Shown here: in pieces, positions 17,029 to 25,959 of the stretch
Position numbering within the stretch: the first letter of the stretch is position 1
Layout: each line of letters starts with the position of its first letter
Source of the DNA: JBCDCY01 sp039180875
GTDB lineage: Bacteria; Pseudomonadota; Alphaproteobacteria; Rhodobacterales; Rhodobacteraceae
Direction of reading: 5' to 3'
DNA length: 64,000 nt
Assembly (NCBI GenBank): GCA_039180875.1
Contig: JBCDCY010000001.1
Location: 496,001-560,000, forward strand
Position numbers and translations under genes: made by a program
The notes under the pieces: generated by a model
What the model was told of the DNA's origin: nothing
The model's input: only the letters and a program-made list of their open reading frames with translations
Databases searched by the model: none

Positions 17029-17632
17029 GGTTGGCGCGTCCCTCTTCCATTGGTTCGGCCGCGCCGAGCGCGTGCACGGCATCGGCCATGGCCGCGCCTA
17101 TGTCGACGGTGTCGAAGCCGTCGGCCCAGCGCACCTGGGCGCGCAATCCGGGGCAATCGGGGTCGGCGCGGACGTCGACATCGGCGCCGCTTTCGGCCAG
17201 CCGTTCGGCCACGCGGGCCTGCATGTCGGGCGCCACGGTGACCACGATACGCGCATCGGGCAGGCGGAGCGCGGCGCGGCGCACCAGATCGGCGACCTCC
17301 GCGGCGAGGCCATCCCGGGCGTAGGCCGGCATCAGGTGCTCGGCCAGCGCCCGGGCGATCTCCGGCACGGCCTGCTGGACGGTCTGGCGTGCACCATGCC
17401 CCTCGATGCCGAGATCGGAGACCGCCTCGGCGATGGAGCTCATCAGCATCTTCAGTTCCAGGTCGTGGGCGGCCAAGGCAGCCGCCGCACCCTCCTCATA
17501 GCCAAGCGCGTGGCCTTCGCTCCGCGCCTCGGCGATCCGGCGTTCGGCGTCGGCGACCGGGGCCTGGCGCGGGATCTCATCGATCGGGCGCGGCCGGGTG
17601 AAGTCCTCAAGGATCATTGCAACCTCGCTCAT
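17021..17632 (-). CDS. fliH: Flagellar export stator-like protein FliH
   Basis: 203 residues. The N-terminus (FTRPRPIDEI) is followed by a helical region with small residues (AERRIAEARSEGHALGYEEG, about residues 29-48), typical of the FliH GxxxG-like helix. The C-terminal domain (ALRLPDARIVVTVAPDMQAR, then RADPDCPGLRAQVRWADG) matches the V-ATPase subunit E-like fold. FliH holds FliI at the export gate and binds FliN, whose gene is next. The ATG overlaps the fliF stop by four bases. Sequence conservation is low in this family, so order and length support the call. Confidence 0.88.
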   Translation of the reverse strand: MSEVAMILEDFTRPRPIDEIPRQAPVADAERRIAEARSEGHALGYEEGAAAALAAHDLELKMLMSSIAEAVSDLGIEGHGARQTVQQAVPEIARALAEHLMPAYARDGLAAEVADLVRRAALRLPDARIVVTVAPDMQARVAERLAESGADVDVRADPDCPGLRAQVRWADGFDTVDIGAAMADAVHALGAAEPMEEGRANHG

Positions 17633-19287
17633 GCCGGGTCCTCCGCCGGGCGCGGCGCCTCGAGCCAGCTTTTCAGGAGTGCGGTCGAATCGTCCGCGCG
17701 AAGCGCGATGGTGTCGCGCAGCTCACCGAGCCGTCCGGGCGGCGGTGGCGGGGCCGCCACGACCTCACCGGCGATCTCGCCTTTCCTGTCGGAGGGCAGG
17801 TCGGCGCCCATGTTGCCAGACATATTGCCCGACATATTGATGGACTCGAAGATCCGCTCATCCGTGTCTTCGTCCTCGTCGGCCGCATTGAGCGCCGGCA
17901 TCACCTCCAACTCCGGCATCCGCACGCGGGAGGCCCGGGCGAGCGGTCGCAGCACGAAGAGGCCGAGACCCAGGGCCACGAGCGCGAGGATTGTGATCTG
18001 GATCAACGTCATGGCGTTGCGCGCCAGAAAATCGCCGAGACCGGCGCTTTCGGCCAAGGTGCCAGGAACGGCCGTGGCGGCGAATTGCAGGCTCTCGATC
18101 GTGACCGTGTCGCCGCGGGTCTCGTCGAAGCCGATGGCGGAGCGCACCAGTTGCTCCAGCGCGGCCAGCTCCTCCTCCGAGCGCGGTGTCCAGGTGACGG
18201 TGCCGTCGGCGCCGGTCTCCATGGTGCCATCGACCAGGATGGCGGCGGAGATCCGGCGGATCTCGCCCGGCACGCGGACGCGCTCGCGCAGGACCTCCGA
18301 CACTTCGAAATTGGAACGCGCGCGCGTCTCTGCCCGGTTGCGCGACCGGGAGCCGCCGCCCGCGCCCTCCTCGCCATCCGGCAGATTGGAGGCGACGGTG
18401 ACCGCGCCGGGGTTGGAGCCCTGCTCGGTCTCCGTCATTTCCTCGGTGTCCGAGGCGATCTCGACCCGGCTGTCGGGGTCGATCACCCGCTCGGTGATCG
18501 TCTCGCTCTCCATCTCGGTCTCGACCGTCACCTCGACGATGGCGCGCCCGGCGCCCACGCGGGCCGCGAGCAGCCGCTCGAGCTTGCCGCGCAGCGCCTC
18601 CGACATCGTGTCGGCCGTCTGGCCCGGCGCTGCCGGGCTGTTGCCGCCCTCACCGCTCCGCAGCACCACGCCGGCCGCCGCATCGAGGACGGAGACGTTC
18701 TCCGGCGCCAGATTGGCCACGGCCGAGGCGACCAGGTAGCGAATCGCCTGGGCCTGGGTTGTGCCGAGGGAGCCGGCAGACATGGTGACGATCACCGACG
18801 CCGACGCCTCCGTCCGCCGCTCAAACGGCCGGCGTACCGGATTGGCGATGTGCACCCGGGCGGCCCGCACATTGGGCGAGGCGAGAATCGTCCGCGCGAG
18901 CTCCCCCTCCTTCGCCCGCCAGTAGGTGGCGTCGAACATCTCTGACGTCGTGCCGAAGCCGGAGAGGGCGTCGAGCAGCTCATAGCCCGACGCTCCGTTC
19001 GCGGGCAGATTCTGCGACGCCAGCGTCAGGCGCACGCGATCCCTTGCGTCGGCAGACACGTAGATCGCGTTGCCGCGCACCTCATACACGGTCCCGTTTT
19101 GTTCCAACGCCGCAACGACATCGCCTGCCGCCGTGGCGTCGAGGCCCGAATAGAGGAGCGACATCTGCGGTGCGAAGGCCATCCGGCCGATGCCGACGAC
19201 GACCGCCACCACGGCGACCAGCGCCAAGAGCGCCACCACCCGGCGCCGTGCGTCGAGCCGGGTCCATATTGCGAGAAGCTGATCCAC
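17629..19287 (-). CDS. fliF: Flagellar MS-ring protein FliF
   Basis: 552 residues. Two membrane segments flank the ring-forming periplasmic domain: about residues 17-36, and 430-450 (MTLIQITILALVALGLGLFV). Between them are MSLLYSGLDATAAGDVVAAL, GYELLDALSGFGTTSEMFDA (about 103-122) and RVHIANPVRRPF, as in FliF/YscJ proteins, and a Glu/Ser-rich variable insert near residue 280-330. The C-terminus (LREL-like LGELRDTIALRADDSTALLKSWL) is the FliG-binding motif. A short exact repeat (MSGNMSGNM, near 489-497) is seen in the cytoplasmic tail. It is the first gene of its operon and divergent from fliL. Confidence 0.96.
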   Translation of the reverse strand: MDQLLAIWTRLDARRRVVALLALVAVVAVVVGIGRMAFAPQMSLLYSGLDATAAGDVVAALEQNGTVYEVRGNAIYVSADARDRVRLTLASQNLPANGASGYELLDALSGFGTTSEMFDATYWRAKEGELARTILASPNVRAARVHIANPVRRPFERRTEASASVIVTMSAGSLGTTQAQAIRYLVASAVANLAPENVSVLDAAAGVVLRSGEGGNSPAAPGQTADTMSEALRGKLERLLAARVGAGRAIVEVTVETEMESETITERVIDPDSRVEIASDTEEMTETEQGSNPGAVTVASNLPDGEEGAGGGSRSRNRAETRARSNFEVSEVLRERVRVPGEIRRISAAILVDGTMETGADGTVTWTPRSEEELAALEQLVRSAIGFDETRGDTVTIESLQFAATAVPGTLAESAGLGDFLARNAMTLIQITILALVALGLGLFVLRPLARASRVRMPELEVMPALNAADEDEDTDERIFESINMSGNMSGNMGADLPSDRKGEIAGEVVAAPPPPPGRLGELRDTIALRADDSTALLKSWLEAPRPAEDPA

Positions 19288-19433
19288 GTTCTGGTGCTCT
19301 TGATCCGCCGCTATCGACTGCGGCCGCGGGTTCTCCGCGGTCCTGAGCCCCTAAATCGCGTCCCAAACTTAACATCCGGTTAGTCGAATTCCGGCAAAGA
19401 ACGCAGAGAGAACGAATGTGGAGATCCGCGGTC
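19288..19433. promoter_or_regulatory. Divergent fliF/fliL promoter region with near-consensus CtrA site
   Basis: The 146-base space between the fliF start and the chosen fliL start carries TTAACATCCGGTTAG at 19369-19383, which fits TTAA-N7-TTAA (the CtrA consensus) except for its last base. An inverted repeat CCGCGG-N5-CCGCGG lies just upstream, near 19324-19340. The placement between two motility operons supports a regulatory role; the regulator is inferred from alphaproteobacterial knowledge. Confidence 0.5.
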
Positions 19434-19931
19434 ATGACGATGAGCGAGACAGACCCGGCCGACGTGACGGACGCCGAGATTGCCCGCAAGCCGCGCGGCA
19501 AAGGCCTGATTTTCGGGCTCATCGGCGCCCTCGCGCTCGGCGGGGGCGGGTTCTACGCAACCTATGCCGGGCTGATCTCGCTCGGCGGGAAGGGCGAATC
19601 GGCGGCAGCCTCCGATGTCGCGCCGCTGCCGCCGCTCAGCTTCGTGCCGCTCGATCAGATGCTGGTCCCGGTGGGACGCGCCGGCAGCAATCGGCTGTTG
19701 CGCTTCACAGCGGAGCTCGAGGTCGACCCGGCCCACAGGGCGGATGTGGAGACCTTGCGCCCGCGGGTGCTGGACGTGCTCAACACCTACCTTCGGGCTC
19801 TTCGCGCCGGCGATCTGGAGGATCCGGCGGCCATGACGCGGCTGCGCGCCCAGATGCTGCGCCGCATCCAGATCGTCACGGGCGAGGGGCGCGTGCGCGA
19901 TCTGCTGATCACGGAATTCGTTCTGAACTGA
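19434..19931 (+). CDS. fliL: Flagellar basal-body-associated protein FliL
   Basis: 165 residues from ATG at 19434 with GGAG ten bases upstream; ATG at 19416 (171 residues) and 19440 are alternatives. The short cytoplasmic part (ETDPADVTDAEIARKPRGK) is followed by one membrane segment (about residues 25-45) and the FliL domain. That domain includes FVPLDQMLVPVGRAGSNRLL, ELEVDPAHRADVETLRPRV, and the C-terminal signature VRDLLITEFVLN. FliL surrounds the stator at the basal body and supports torque. It opens the plus-strand operon that includes motE and motA. A second FliL-like gene closes the same gene run at 27128. Confidence 0.88.
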   Translation: MTMSETDPADVTDAEIARKPRGKGLIFGLIGALALGGGGFYATYAGLISLGGKGESAAASDVAPLPPLSFVPLDQMLVPVGRAGSNRLLRFTAELEVDPAHRADVETLRPRVLDVLNTYLRALRAGDLEDPAAMTRLRAQMLRRIQIVTGEGRVRDLLITEFVLN

Positions 19932-19972
19932 GGCACCGGCCCGGTTCAGCGCGAGAAGAGAGGGGAACCGCC

Positions 19973-20419
19973 ATGGAATTGATTGCCGACGGCTTGCTGA
20001 TCGTCGCCGCTGCGGTCGCGGGGATCTACTGCCTGGTCCTGTCGCGCCGGGTGCGCGGCCTGCGCGATCTCGACAGCGGGGTGGGCGGTGCGATCGCGCG
20101 CCTCTCGCATCAGGTGGGAGAGCTGCAGACGACCTTGGAGAGCGCCAAGCGCAGCTCCAGCGACAGCGCCGAGACCTTGCGCGCCGCGACCGAGCGGGCC
20201 GAGGCGATGGCCGATCGCCTCGAACGCCTGATGGCCGAGCGCGAGACCACGATCGGCGACGCCGTGCCGCGCCGCCAGGCTGACATCTCCCCACTGCGCG
20301 CGGTGGAGGACGAGGACGACGGCCATGAGCCGGAGCCCGCCACGGCGACGGAGAAGGATGTCCGCCAGGCGCTCCGCGATCTGCTGGGTGCGCTTGGCAA
20401 AGAGGGGAGCGCGGCATGA
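19973..20419 (+). CDS. DUF6468-like flagellar-cluster membrane protein
   Basis: 148 residues from ATG at 19973 with AGGGG eight bases upstream. One N-terminal membrane segment (about residues 3-22, LIADGLLIVAAAVAGIYCLV) is followed by RRVRGLRDLDSGVGGAIARL and a long predicted coiled coil (about 45-95), then an acidic tail and a short C-terminal helix. This resembles the small DUF6468 proteins found between fliL and motE in alphaproteobacterial flagellar clusters. Its function is not established; position suggests a motor or stator accessory. It overlaps motE by four bases. Confidence 0.7.
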   Translation: MELIADGLLIVAAAVAGIYCLVLSRRVRGLRDLDSGVGGAIARLSHQVGELQTTLESAKRSSSDSAETLRAATERAEAMADRLERLMAERETTIGDAVPRRQADISPLRAVEDEDDGHEPEPATATEKDVRQALRDLLGALGKEGSAA

Positions 20420-21063
20420 CGACGGCCAAGGCTAAACCTAAGGCCAAGGCGCGACGGGCCGGCGGGCCGGCCGCGCTGGCGCTGCTGGCCGGCTGTTTCC
20501 TGGCTTCGAGCCTGCTGCGCCTCGGCGACAATGCAGCCGCCTTCGCTCAGGAGGTCGAGCCGATCGCCCGCGATCTCTCCCAGCCCCAACTCGCCGAGGC
20601 CGCGGTCGAGACCGACCCGCCGCTGACGCCGCCCCTGCAAGCCTGTGCGCCCGATCCCGGCACCGACGCGCTGCTCGCCGCGATTCGCGAACGCGAGGCA
20701 CAGCTCGACACCCGGGCGGAGGAGCTTGCCGATCGCGCCCAGACCGTGCGGGTGGCCGAGGCCCGCCTTCGCGAGCAGATGGCCGCGATCGAAACGATGG
20801 AGGCAAGGCTGGCAGAGACCCTGGCGCTGGCCGAGGACGCCGCAGAGAACGACATCGGCCAGCTCGTCGCCGTCTATGAGGCGATGAAGCCGAAGGACGC
20901 GGCGGAGATCTTCTCGTCGATGGATCTGCAGTTCGCCGCAGGTTTCCTGGCGCGCATGCGCTCCGACCGGGCGGCACCGATTCTCTCCGAGCTGAACGCC
21001 GAGCAGGCCTACGCCATCAGCGTCATCATGGCCGGCCGGCACGCCGATGTGCCGACGCAATAG
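20416..21063 (+). CDS. motE: MotE-family periplasmic flagellar protein
   Basis: 215 residues. A Lys/Arg-rich N-terminus and one membrane segment or uncleaved signal (about 17-35) lead to a periplasmic helical region with heptad-like charge pattern (about 90-140). The C-terminal domain is of the MgtE-N kind (VYEAMKPKDAAEIFSSMDLQ, then RMRSDRAAPILSELNAEQAY). In rhizobia MotE is a folding chaperone for the periplasmic motor protein MotC. That parallel matters here because a large secreted protein of unknown function is encoded two genes downstream, after motA. Confidence 0.82.
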   Translation: MTTAKAKPKAKARRAGGPAALALLAGCFLASSLLRLGDNAAAFAQEVEPIARDLSQPQLAEAAVETDPPLTPPLQACAPDPGTDALLAAIREREAQLDTRAEELADRAQTVRVAEARLREQMAAIETMEARLAETLALAEDAAENDIGQLVAVYEAMKPKDAAEIFSSMDLQFAAGFLARMRSDRAAPILSELNAEQAYAISVIMAGRHADVPTQ

Positions 21064-21090
21064 CGCCTCGCCCGGCGGCTTGGGGCTTTC

Positions 21091-21118
21091 TTAACCGAGG
21101 CCGGCAATAGTGCCGGCC
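21091..21118. promoter_or_regulatory. TTAACC motif and hairpin upstream of motA
   Basis: CTTTCTTAACCGAGG places TTAACC at 21091-21096, about 80 bases before the motA start. It is followed at once by a perfect 8-bp stem, GGCCGGCA (21099-21106) with TGCCGGCC (21111-21118). The same TTCTTAACC string occurs before the flagellin gene and yifB. The motif resembles a CtrA half-site; the hairpin could attenuate read-through from motE. Confidence 0.42.
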
Positions 21119-21176
21119 AAGCAAGGGATGATCGAGCGCCCGACCGGGCCGCTCGATCCGACAGTGGGAGAAGCAT

Positions 21177-22049
21177 GTGTTCGGGATTGTCGGCATCGTC
21201 GTCACGCTCGTGATGGTCTTCGGCGGATATCTTGCCGCCGGCGGCAAGATGGCGATCATCCTCGGCTCCCTGCCCTTTGAGCTGACGATGATCGGCGGCG
21301 CGGCCGTCGGCGCCTTTCTCCTTTCCAACGACATGTCGACGGTGAAGGCTGCGATCGGCGCCGTCGGCTCCTGCTTCAAGGGCCCGCGCTGGCAGGGCCA
21401 GGATTACCAGGACCTGCTCTGCCTCCTCTTCGAGCTCGTCAAGCTGCAGCGCCAGAGCCCCGTGGATCTGGAGGCTCATATCGAGGATCCCGCCTCCTCC
21501 GAGCTCTTCGGGCGTTTCCCACGGATCCAGGCCGATCACACTGCGGTCGATCTGATCTGCGACACGTTGCGCAATGTCACGATGAACTACGACGATCCAC
21601 ACCAGGTGGAGGAGGTGCTGGAAAAGCAGCTCGAGGCCGACCTGCACCACAAGCTCCACCCGAGCCACGCGCTGCAGGTGATGGCCGACGGCCTGCCCGC
21701 CCTCGGCATCGTCGCGGCGGTGCTCGGGGTGATCAAGACCATGGGCTCGATCGATCAGCCGCCGGAGGTCCTCGGCAAGCTGATCGGCGGCGCCCTGGTC
21801 GGCACCTTCCTCGGCGTCTTTCTCGCCTACTGCCTGGTCGGCCCCTTCGCCGCACGGGCCAAGAGCGTGGCGGAGGCCGATCACCAGTTCTATCTGCTGA
21901 TCCGCGAGGTGCTGGTCGCCGCGCTGCACAACCATGCCCCCAACATCTGCGTGGAAGTCGGACGGCAGAACACGCCCCACAGCGTGCGCCCGAGCTTCGG
22001 CGCGATGGACGAGGCCCTGCGCGGCAGCCGGGCGGCGGCCGCGGCATGA
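21177..22049 (+). CDS. motA: Flagellar motor stator protein MotA
   Basis: 290 residues from GTG at 21177, GGGAG seven bases upstream. Four membrane segments are visible: two near the N-terminus (FGIVGIVVTLVMVFGGYLAA and a stretch near 33-50) and two after the cytoplasmic loop (around 170-190 and 203-225). The motif PALGIVAAVLGVIKTMGSID, which carries the Pro residues important for torque, is present, as is LGVFLAYCLVGP. MotA normally pairs with MotB as a proton channel, but no motB is encoded here. The stop overlaps the start of the next gene by four bases. Confidence 0.95.
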   Translation: MFGIVGIVVTLVMVFGGYLAAGGKMAIILGSLPFELTMIGGAAVGAFLLSNDMSTVKAAIGAVGSCFKGPRWQGQDYQDLLCLLFELVKLQRQSPVDLEAHIEDPASSELFGRFPRIQADHTAVDLICDTLRNVTMNYDDPHQVEEVLEKQLEADLHHKLHPSHALQVMADGLPALGIVAAVLGVIKTMGSIDQPPEVLGKLIGGALVGTFLGVFLAYCLVGPFAARAKSVAEADHQFYLLIREVLVAALHNHAPNICVEVGRQNTPHSVRPSFGAMDEALRGSRAAAAA

Positions 22050-24430
22050 TGCGGGCCATCCTCCTCCTCGCCATCCTGGCGGCATCCTGGCCCGCGGCGG
22101 CGCAGCAAAGCCTGCGCGTGCGGACCGCCGAACAGGCCGAGAGCTCCCGCGTGATCGTCGACATTCCACCTGCCACACGGTGGAGCGCCGATCGGGAGGG
22201 GCGCACGCTCTGGCTGCGGTTTCCGCGCCAGGTTCTCGAGTTCGAGACGGAGTCCTCGCGCTTCTCCTTCACGGGCCACGGCACCTCGCGGATCGCGACG
22301 ACGGAGGCCATGCAGCGCCCGACCGGGACAACGCTCACCATCGGCCTGGCCTGCGACTGCTCGGTGGATGTCCGCGCCCTCGGCCCGCGCACCCTGGTGG
22401 TCGAGGTCCGCGATGACCCAGATCGTGCCGTAGCGCCCCCGGCGGAGGATCGGGTTCAAGACACTTTTGCGCCGGCGGAGGGCCGGCGAGAGATCGTCTT
22501 TGTGCCCGGAGCCACGGATGCGGCGGAGGCTCCCCCCTCTCAAGAGGTGGATGCCGTTGAGGAGCCGCCGAGCGGCGATGCGGCAGCCGGCGACTTGCCG
22601 GCCCAACCCACGCCGCCCACGACCGATCCTTCACCCGAGCTCGACACCGCCGAGGCCGTTCGCGCCGCCCGCGCCCGTCTTCTTGAACAGCTCGCCCGCG
22701 CCGCGGACGAAGGGCTGATCGAGGTCGCCGAGCCGGGCTTGCCCCAAGCCGACGAGATCGTGGCGCCGCCCGAGCCCCCGATCGAGACAGCCGAGATCGA
22801 GGAGCTTCCGTCCGCCGAGCCGGAGCTCGACACACAGATCCGGATCCGACGCCCGGCCGACCCGCTGCAACAGATCTCCATCGATCTAAACGTCGCCGAC
22901 GGGAACTGCATCGCGGACGAAAGGCTGGACATCGCCGGTTGGACCGGCAGCGCGCCGGTGGCCGTGCAGATCGCGACCTTGCGTGCCGGGCTGCTGAACG
23001 ATGACGGTGCGCCCGATGGCGCCGCCGTGACGGCGCTCGCCCGGCTCTACATTCACTACGGCTTCGGCGTGGAGGCGACGGCGCTGCTGACGAGCTTTCC
23101 AGACGGGGTGGCGGACGGCCCGCTCCTGCTCGATCTGGCGCGGCTGATGGACGATCGGCCTGGGGCCAGCGAGGGCCCGCTGGCGGCCGCAGGCGGCTGC
23201 GGTGGGCGCGCGGCCCTTTGGCATCTGCTCGCACATCCCGAAGGACCCGCCGACAGCGTCGATAATGCCGACTTGCTCGCCAGCTTCGGCGAGCTGCCGC
23301 GCGTGCAGCGACGCCTCGTCGGACCGCGGCTCGTCGAGGCGCTCCTCGACCGCGGCGATGTGGCGACGGCGGAGGGTGTGTTAGCGGTCGTCGCCCGCCT
23401 GCCCGGCCCCCATGGCGCCTCCTTCACCTTCGCCCAAGCCCGGCTCGCCGCTGCCGGAGGCCGGTACGAAGAGGCGGAGGCGGCTTACCGCAGTCTGATC
23501 GCCGGGGACGCGCCCAACGCGCCCCGGGCCATGATCGCGCTCCTCGAAAGCCGCCTGCAGCGCGACGTTCCACCGCCGCCGGAGCTGGCGGAGGATCTCG
23601 CTCTCCTCGCCTATATGCACCGCGGCGCGTCCCTCGGCGTCGCCCTCCGCAAGGCGGAGACTCGGGCTCGCGCCGGCCGCTCCGAACTTGGCCGGGCGCT
23701 CGACATCGCGCGCGAGGCGATGATGTCGGACCGTGCCGCCGCCGGCGATCTCCGCGCCGCCGCGCATCAGATCCTCGCGACGGCCGAGGCCGATAAGATC
23801 GGCCACGCAACCTATGCCCAGGCCGTGCTCGGCTTCGCCGATCTGCTGGCGCGCGACGTCAGCGGCGACGGCGCCCGACTGGTCGTGGCAAACGAGCTCA
23901 CGTCCATCGGCCTCGCCAACGCGGCGCTGACCGTTCTCCAACCGACGCTGGCCCGGGACGACCCCGCCGCCCGCCTCGCCGCGGCGCGCGCGTATCTGTC
24001 GCTCGACAGACCGACCCGGGCCTTGGCTGAGCTGAACGGTGTGGCGGAAGAGGCCGCACGCCCGCTCCTTGTCGAGGCCCACATCGCCGCCGGCAGCTAT
24101 GCCGCGGCGAGGGCGGCGATCCCGGGGACCGACCTAACCCGCGACGCCGCACTGGCCTGGTTCCAGGGCGACTGGCCCGCGGCCGCGCGGAGCGTGGATC
24201 CGCGCCGCCGGGCGATGGCCGGCTACATGGCGCGGCTCGATCCTAGGACGCTGGATCTCACCGCCGCGCGGCCGATCGGAGCCGGGGCCGAGCGGACGCC
24301 TGCCGAGGCCTTCCTGGCGTCCCTCGCACCTGCCGGGACAGACGAGCTCAGCCTCGGCGTCGCCCGCGATCTGCTGAGCGTCACCCGTGGCACCCGCAGC
24401 TTTCTCGAGGAGGCCCTGTCCGATGGATAA
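22046..24430 (+). CDS. Large secreted helical-repeat protein in the motor operon, function unknown
   Basis: 794 residues. A signal peptide (about 1-20, ending WPAAAQQ) is followed by a beta-rich domain (about 21-120) with RVRTAEQAESSRVIVDIP and LTIGLACDCSVDVRALGP, similar in feel to AMIN domains that bind envelope structures. Residues about 125-280 are Pro/Glu-rich and probably disordered. From about 300 to the end the sequence looks like TPR or other alpha-alpha repeats (for example RYEEAEAAYRSLIAGDAPNA near 472). It overlaps motA by four bases and flgF by eight, so it is firmly inside the motility operon. I know no named family; by position and predicted periplasmic location it could be a MotC-like or other stator partner. 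The role is inferred. Confidence 0.72.
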   Translation: MMRAILLLAILAASWPAAAQQSLRVRTAEQAESSRVIVDIPPATRWSADREGRTLWLRFPRQVLEFETESSRFSFTGHGTSRIATTEAMQRPTGTTLTIGLACDCSVDVRALGPRTLVVEVRDDPDRAVAPPAEDRVQDTFAPAEGRREIVFVPGATDAAEAPPSQEVDAVEEPPSGDAAAGDLPAQPTPPTTDPSPELDTAEAVRAARARLLEQLARAADEGLIEVAEPGLPQADEIVAPPEPPIETAEIEELPSAEPELDTQIRIRRPADPLQQISIDLNVADGNCIADERLDIAGWTGSAPVAVQIATLRAGLLNDDGAPDGAAVTALARLYIHYGFGVEATALLTSFPDGVADGPLLLDLARLMDDRPGASEGPLAAAGGCGGRAALWHLLAHPEGPADSVDNADLLASFGELPRVQRRLVGPRLVEALLDRGDVATAEGVLAVVARLPGPHGASFTFAQARLAAAGGRYEEAEAAYRSLIAGDAPNAPRAMIALLESRLQRDVPPPPELAEDLALLAYMHRGASLGVALRKAETRARAGRSELGRALDIAREAMMSDRAAAGDLRAAAHQILATAEADKIGHATYAQAVLGFADLLARDVSGDGARLVVANELTSIGLANAALTVLQPTLARDDPAARLAAARAYLSLDRPTRALAELNGVAEEAARPLLVEAHIAAGSYAAARAAIPGTDLTRDAALAWFQGDWPAAARSVDPRRRAMAGYMARLDPRTLDLTAARPIGAGAERTPAEAFLASLAPAGTDELSLGVARDLLSVTRGTRSFLEEALSDG

Positions 24431-25145
24431 CCCGAACTACGTGACGTTGTCGCGCCAATCCGGCCTGATGAAGGCCATGCAGGCCGTCGCCAACAACATC
24501 GCCAACATGTCGACCGGCGGCTTCCGGCGGGAAGGGGTAGTGTTCGCCGAGCGCCTCGAGAGGATGGAGGCCCTGCCGGACACGCTCGCGATGACCGATG
24601 CGCGGGTGCGCCATACCTCGACGGAGCAGGGCGCACTGCGCGCCACCGGCGGCACCTACGATCTGGCGATCGAGGGACCCGGCTTCTTCCAGGTCGAGAC
24701 GGCGGACGGCCCGCGCCTCACCCGCGCCGGCGCCTTCACCCGATCCGCCACGGGGGAGCTGGTGACTATGGGTGGTGCGCCGGTCCTCGACAGCGGCGGC
24801 GCGCCCGTCCTGCTGCCGCCGGACGCCAGCGCGATCTCCATCGCCGGCGACGGCACGGTCGATGTCGACGGCCAGCCGATCGCCCAGATCGGCCTTTGGG
24901 AGGTCGCGGACGCCTCGGCGCTCGCGCGCCAGGACGGCGTGCTCTTCCAGACCGATGATGCGCTCGAACCCGCGGCCGGGTCACAGATCGTGCAGGGCAG
25001 TCTCGAGGGCTCCAACGTCGACCCGATCGCCGAGATGACGCGGATGATCGAGATCCAGCGGGCCTACGAGCTCGGCCAGAAGTTCCTCGAGCGCGAGGAC
25101 GAACGCATTCGCGGCGTCATCCGCACCATGGGCCAGACGGCCTGA
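24423..25145 (+). CDS. flgF: Flagellar proximal rod protein FlgF
   Basis: 240 residues from ATG at 24423 (MDNPNYVTLSRQSGLMKAMQ), which is preferred over an upstream in-frame start inside the previous gene. The N-terminal rod motif MQAVANNIANMSTGGFRRE is present, then GTYDLAIEGPGFFQVETADG (FlgF type, with gap relative to FlgG) and the C-terminal MIEIQRAYELGQKFLEREDE. FlgF forms part of the rod between FlgC and FlgG. It is followed by flgG after 28 bases. Confidence 0.95.
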   Translation: MDNPNYVTLSRQSGLMKAMQAVANNIANMSTGGFRREGVVFAERLERMEALPDTLAMTDARVRHTSTEQGALRATGGTYDLAIEGPGFFQVETADGPRLTRAGAFTRSATGELVTMGGAPVLDSGGAPVLLPPDASAISIAGDGTVDVDGQPIAQIGLWEVADASALARQDGVLFQTDDALEPAAGSQIVQGSLEGSNVDPIAEMTRMIEIQRAYELGQKFLEREDERIRGVIRTMGQTA

Positions 25146-25173
25146 CCGCAAGACCGATCAGACGGAGAAAGAT

Positions 25174-25959
25174 ATGCGCGCACTCGACATCGCCGCCACC
25201 GGCATGCAGGCCCAGCAGACGCGGGTCGAGGTGATTTCCAACAACCTCGCCAACATGTCGACCACCGCCTACAACGCCCGCCGGGCCGAGTTCGCCGATC
25301 TGCACTACCAGCAGATCGAGCGGCCCGGGACCGTCACGGCGACCACCGGCGCGGTGCTGCCGGCCGGCGTGCAGCTCGGCCTCGGCGTGCGCACCTCGGC
25401 CGTGGCGATGTCGCCCCAGCAGGGCGCGCTGCAAGCCACCGGCGGTGAGCTCGACGTAGCGATCGACGGTGCCGGCTATATCGAGATCGAGCTGCCGTCG
25501 GGCGCGCCCGGCTACACCCGCGACGGCGCGCTCAAGCGCACGGGCGACGGCCTGATCGTCACGTCGGAGGGCTTCAGCGTCGTGCCTGAGATCACGGTGC
25601 CGGAGGACGCCCGCTCCCTCACCATCAACGCCGACGGCGAGGTCTACGCCTATTTCGACGATCAGGTGGCGGCACAGCTACTCGGGCAACTGACGCTCGC
25701 CACCTTCACCAACGAGAAGGGGCTCGAGGCGATCGGCAGCAATCTCTACGTCGAGACCGAGGCGTCCGGCCAACCCAATGTCGGCGCACCGGGCGTGGAC
25801 GGGCGCGGCACCTTCCGCCAGGGCTATCTCGAGGAAAGCTCGGTCGACGCGGTGCGCGAGATCACCGAGTTGATCGAGGCCCAGCGGGGCTACGAGCTGA
25901 ACGCCAAGGTCATCACCGCCGCCGACCAGATGCTCGGCGCGACGACGCAGATCCGCTGA
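25174..25959 (+). CDS. flgG: Flagellar distal rod protein FlgG
   Basis: 261 residues, the usual FlgG length. The N-terminus MRALDIAATGMQAQQTRVEV and SNNLANMSTTAYNARRAEF is the FlgG rod signature. The middle has LDVAIDGAGYIEIELPSGAP and the C-terminus has SSVDAVREITELIEAQRGYE. A good AGACGGAGAAAG ribosome site precedes the ATG. FlgG assembles the distal rod. Its stop codon overlaps the flgA start by one base, indicating coupled translation. Confidence 0.97.
   Translation: MRALDIAATGMQAQQTRVEVISNNLANMSTTAYNARRAEFADLHYQQIERPGTVTATTGAVLPAGVQLGLGVRTSAVAMSPQQGALQATGGELDVAIDGAGYIEIELPSGAPGYTRDGALKRTGDGLIVTSEGFSVVPEITVPEDARSLTINADGEVYAYFDDQVAAQLLGQLTLATFTNEKGLEAIGSNLYVETEASGQPNVGAPGVDGRGTFRQGYLEESSVDAVREITELIEAQRGYELNAKVITAADQMLGATTQIR

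Noticed and set aside
17815..17850. Short tandem repeat in fliF encoding MSGNMSGN
   Set aside because: Two units only, inside a variable cytoplasmic tail; too small to call a repeat feature or to suggest slippage control.
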